Position numbers and translations under genes: made by a program
In this document: piece by piece, positions 6,330 to 8,749 of the stretch
Layout of the letters: each line of letters begins with the position of its first letter
Numbering within the stretch: position 1 is the stretch's first letter
DNA from: Bacillota bacterium
GTDB lineage: Bacteria > Bacillota > Dehalobacteriia > UBA4068
Direction: 5' to 3'
DNA: 8,749 bases
Assembly (NCBI GenBank): GCA_030528765.1
Contig: JAUMYD010000073.1
Coordinates: 1 to 8,749 of the forward strand
Notes under the pieces: generated by a model
Seen by the model: only the letters and a program-made list of their open reading frames with translations
Told to the model about the DNA's origin: nothing
The model's database searches: none

Positions 6330-7364
6330 ATGCAAAATCTAAAAAAAGCCCTCTCCCTGGGCATGCTCTGTCCCATCTACCTGTTTTACGGGAACGAAAG
6401 CATGCTCATGGAGGAATACATCGAAAAAATAGCAGCTCTCGTCTGCCCGGAAGCCCGGGAATGGGATCAGGAGCTTTTCCAGGGGGACGAAACGGAGATC
6501 AGCCAAATCCTCCTTTCCGCCAACAGCAGCGGGCTCTTCAGCCAAAGGAAGCTGATCGTGGTACGAAATGCCCCCGGTTTTCAGACAAAAAAAAGAGGAA
6601 ACAGCGAAGAGCAGCCGGAAAGCAGCGGCGAAAACAAAGCAGCGGCCGAAGCACTGATCGCCTATGCACAGGATCCAAACCCGGATGTGGTGCTGATCCT
6701 TTGCTCCCCCTCCGCCAATAAGAACAGCCGCCTGCTGAAGGCCATTGCAGCTGCAGGCCGGGTGGTAGAATTTTCCTCTCCTCGGGGTCCGGAAAGGGAG
6801 CGTTGGCTCAGCAACTATCTAAAAAAAGCAGGAAAGCTGCCCCAGGCAGGGCTCTGCTCCTATGTCAGCCTGATGGCAGGTGAAGGCCTTTCCTCCCTTC
6901 GTAGCGAGGCCGATAAGCTGATCCTCTACTGCGAAAAGAAAACAGAGATCAGCCTGGCAGATGCAGAGGCCATTGTCAGCCACAGCTCTCTGGCCGGCAT
7001 CTTTGAGCTGACAGATGCAGCAGCCCAGCGGGACGGAGAGCGCAGCATCCTCCTGCTGCGCCGCCTGCTGCAGCAGGGAGAGCCCCCCTATAATCTCCTT
7101 GCACTGCTGGCCGGGCAATACCGAAATATGCTGGCTGTCTGGGATCTGCGCCGCCGTGGTTTTTCTCAGGCAGAGATCCCCGGCTGCCTGGGCCTACATC
7201 CTTATGTGGTCAAAAAATGCTGGCAGGCAGGAAACAAATACAGCGGTCGGCAGCTGCTTTCCGCACTGGAGGCACTGCTGGAAGCGGAGCTGAGCGGCAA
7301 AAGCGGCATGGGGAAAATCGAAGCACTGCTGGAAGTAGCCCTGCTGCGAATCTGCGCCATCTAA
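6330..7364 (+). CDS. holA: DNA polymerase III delta subunit
   Basis: HolA is the clamp-loader subunit that opens the beta sliding clamp on DNA, working with delta' and DnaX. The 344 residues fit the family (about 320-350). The N-terminal domain begins with IYLFYGNE (16-23), where other members have a degenerate nucleotide-binding strand, and FSQRKLIVVRN (70-80) is typical of the second strand. A charged insert (about 86-107) is probably a flexible loop. The middle domain includes GEGLSSLRSEADKL (184-197), a hallmark, and the C-terminal helical collar domain runs from about 225 to 344. GGGAG lies 7 nt before the ATG. It starts 62 nt after comEC and ends 22 nt before hemW, so it is probably in the same transcript. 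An A8 run at 6587-6594 lies inside the charged insert. Confidence 0.95.
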   Translation: MQNLKKALSLGMLCPIYLFYGNESMLMEEYIEKIAALVCPEAREWDQELFQGDETEISQILLSANSSGLFSQRKLIVVRNAPGFQTKKRGNSEEQPESSGENKAAAEALIAYAQDPNPDVVLILCSPSANKNSRLLKAIAAAGRVVEFSSPRGPERERWLSNYLKKAGKLPQAGLCSYVSLMAGEGLSSLRSEADKLILYCEKKTEISLADAEAIVSHSSLAGIFELTDAAAQRDGERSILLLRRLLQQGEPPYNLLALLAGQYRNMLAVWDLRRRGFSQAEIPGCLGLHPYVVKKCWQAGNKYSGRQLLSALEALLEAELSGKSGMGKIEALLEVALLRICAI

Positions 7365-7386
7365 GCGCTCAGGAAGGAGTACACAA

Positions 7387-8496
7387 ATGATCACTTCTTT
7401 ATATATCCACGTTCCCTTTTGCCTGCGGAAATGCAATTACTGTGATTTTTATTCCCTGCCCGTCTCCGCAGCCGGAAATCTTTTTCAGGAATATCCCCGC
7501 CTGCTGGAGAAAGAGCTTTCGCTCTGGCAGGAACAGCTGGAAGCCGGCCCCTTTTCCACCATATATTTTGGCGGCGGCACCCCCTCTCTGCTGGAAGCAG
7601 ATTCGCTGCACCATTTCCTCTCCCTGCTGAAAACCGAGCAGGCGGAGATCACCCTGGAAGCAAACCCGGAAAGCCTGAATGCCCGGCGTTTGCTGGCCTT
7701 CCGGGAAGCGGGCATCAACCGCCTTTCTCTGGGTGCCCAAAGCTTTGTGCCCGGGCAGCTGGAAGCCATGGGCCGGGGGCATAGCCCGGAGCAGACCCGC
7801 CAGGCCGTGCAGGATGCACGAAAAGCAGGCTTCGAGAACATTGGACTGGATCTGATCTTCGGCCTGCCGGGGCAAAGCCTGGTCGATTGGGAAGCGGAGC
7901 TGGAAGCGGCTCTGGCACTGGAAACAGAGCACATTTCCCTTTATGGGTTGACCATCAGCAGGGATTGCCCCTGGGGGGAGGCCGGGCAGCAGCCCCTGAA
8001 CGATGACCTGCAGGCAGATATGCTGGAGCTGGCTATAGAAAAGCTGAACCGGGCTGGGATCCTGCAATACGAGATCGCTAATTTTGCACGGCCCGGCTTT
8101 GCCAGCCGCCACAATCGTGCCTATTGGCGGCGGGAAAATTATCTGGGCCTGGGCCCGGCCGCAGCAGGCTGCATCCGCAATCACCGCTGGAACAATGCAA
8201 ACGATCTGCCCCGCTGGGCAGCTGCCATTGAAAAGGGAGAGCTGCCGCTGGAAGGAGAAGAACTGCTCTCCATGGATCAGGTAATTGCCGAAGCCATGTT
8301 CCTGGGGCTGCGCCTGCTGGAAGGCATCAGCTGCCCGGATTTCGCCGCACAATACGGCCTGGATCCCCGAAAACGCTTCAAACGGGAGATCTCCCGCATG
8401 AAAAAGGCCGGGCTACTGGAGGAGGAAGAAAATCGCCTTCGCCTGAGCCACCGGGGGATCCTGCTGGGAGACGCAGTTTTTGCTGAATTCGTCTGA
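7387..8496 (+). CDS. hemW: HemW-like radical SAM heme chaperone
   Basis: Once annotated as oxygen-independent coproporphyrinogen III oxidase, this family is now regarded as a cytosolic heme chaperone. The 369 residues show a radical SAM barrel with cluster motif C12-x3-C16-x2-C19 followed by D20-F21. HemN has a fourth cysteine at that last position, so this favours HemW. Other motifs are YFGGGTPS (60-67), EANPES (91-96), SLGAQSF (114-120), GLDLIFGLPGQ (153-163) and HISLYGLT (182-189). HNRAYW (242-247) matches the HNxxYW motif associated with heme binding in HemW, and a C-terminal HemN_C-type domain ends the protein. The start is set by AAGGAGT about 7 nt upstream. It is the last gene of the operon-like run, and no convincing terminator follows. 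The true substrate role is known only from family work. Confidence 0.95.
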   Translation: MITSLYIHVPFCLRKCNYCDFYSLPVSAAGNLFQEYPRLLEKELSLWQEQLEAGPFSTIYFGGGTPSLLEADSLHHFLSLLKTEQAEITLEANPESLNARRLLAFREAGINRLSLGAQSFVPGQLEAMGRGHSPEQTRQAVQDARKAGFENIGLDLIFGLPGQSLVDWEAELEAALALETEHISLYGLTISRDCPWGEAGQQPLNDDLQADMLELAIEKLNRAGILQYEIANFARPGFASRHNRAYWRRENYLGLGPAAAGCIRNHRWNNANDLPRWAAAIEKGELPLEGEELLSMDQVIAEAMFLGLRLLEGISCPDFAAQYGLDPRKRFKREISRMKKAGLLEEEENRLRLSHRGILLGDAVFAEFV

Positions 8497-8534
8497 ATCA
8501 GCCCGACCAGCCGAGGCTGGCTCCCCACGCATCC

Positions 8535-8563
8535 TTTACAGCCCCCGGAAAAAGCCTTATTCT
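8535..8563 (+). promoter_or_regulatory. Candidate promoter of the right-edge gene
   Basis: TTTACA (8535-8540), a 17-nt spacer and TATTCT (8558-8563) resemble sigma-A boxes. They lie in the 158-nt gap after hemW, about 90 nt before the next start codon. Each box departs from consensus by one base (TTTACA) or by one to two bases (TATTCT), so this is only a candidate. Confidence 0.4.
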
Positions 8564-8654
8564 TTCTTTTCACCCCCTCTGCAAGGCAGCCTTCCCTGCT
8601 CTGCTTTTTAGCTGCGCGCCCTGTGCCCCGGAAAAGATCTGATGGAGAAACAGC

Positions 8655-8749
8655 ATGACGAGTAAATTGTTCATTCAAGCGATAAGCAAATTTATACTGG
8701 GGATCAGCCTGCTCTTTTTGCTGCTCTTCCTGCCGGCAGGCAGCCTTTC
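8655..8749 (+). CDS. Isoprenylcysteine carboxyl methyltransferase-like membrane protein (5' part only)
   Basis: The first 31 codons are visible before the window ends. GGAG (8644-8647) lies 7 nt before the ATG. The product starts with a short basic/amphipathic stretch (MTSKLFIQAISKF). A strong hydrophobic helix follows (about 14-27) and then the sequence LPAGSL, a typical start for bacterial members of the isoprenylcysteine carboxyl methyltransferase (ICMT)-like family of small polytopic membrane methyltransferases. The catalytic C-terminal half is outside the window, so this family call rests on the N-terminal pattern only and could be wrong. It appears to be a separate unit from hemW. Confidence 0.55.
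   Translation, partial: MTSKLFIQAISKFILGISLLFLLLFLPAGSL

Noticed and set aside
6254..6721. Open frame overlapping the comEC end and holA
   Set aside because: It is highly basic and low in hydrophobic residues, as expected for an out-of-frame reading of holA. It is only relevant as the frame entered after a hypothetical -1 slip at 6587-6594.
6337..6829. Repeated 13-nt string atctaaaaaaagc at 6337-6349 and 6817-6829
   Set aside because: Both copies encode Leu-Lys-Lys-Ala in the holA frame. This is best explained by coding coincidence in Lys-rich helices, not a functional repeat.
7399..8352. Long open frame antisense to hemW
   Set aside because: No domain is recognisable, and the sense strand encodes a fully motif-complete HemW.
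8507..8520. CCAGCC/GGCTGG inverted repeat after hemW as a terminator
   Set aside because: The stem is 5-6 bp with a loop of at most four bases, and no T-run follows. It is too weak to call.

Overview
This window looks like ordinary chromosome from a Bacillota (Firmicutes), most likely a class Clostridia gut-type anaerobe. The grounds are the protein families, the strong AGGAGG-type ribosome binding sites, tRNA genes with encoded CCA ends, and a competence operon containing ComEA and ComEC. Base composition is moderately GC-rich inside genes and AT-rich between them. The genus cannot be fixed from the sequence alone.

Left part, minus strand (about 1-1985): successive transcription units. Read leftwards, a sigma-A-type promoter (1957-1985) drives a tRNA-His / tRNA-Gln / tRNA-Lys cluster that ends in an intrinsic terminator (1648-1677). 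A second promoter (1542-1570) drives serS (seryl-tRNA synthetase), which ends in a long perfect hairpin (180-230). A third promoter (27-55) points off the left edge towards an unseen gene.

Central and right part, plus strand (2154-8496): a tightly packed operon-like run. It holds a membrane-anchored stand-alone metallo-beta-lactamase-fold protein related to the ComEC C-terminal domain, a small DUF3006 protein overlapping it by 4 nt, comEA, comEC, holA (DNA polymerase III delta) and hemW (radical SAM heme chaperone). ComEA (DNA receptor) and ComEC (inner-membrane channel with a nuclease-like domain) form the DNA-uptake core. HolA and HemW are housekeeping genes often found near comEC in Clostridia. 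After a 158-nt gap with a candidate promoter, a membrane protein resembling the isoprenylcysteine carboxyl methyltransferase family begins and runs off the right edge.

The most notable point is comEC. Its first membrane helix lies in a different reading frame (3905 to about 4045) from the rest of the protein (4030-6267). This implies a one-base deletion, a sequencing error, or less likely a recoding event, near two T5 runs and a short 15-nt tandem repeat. Otherwise I see housekeeping and competence genes. I see no CRISPR array, insertion sequence, phage gene or clear new system.
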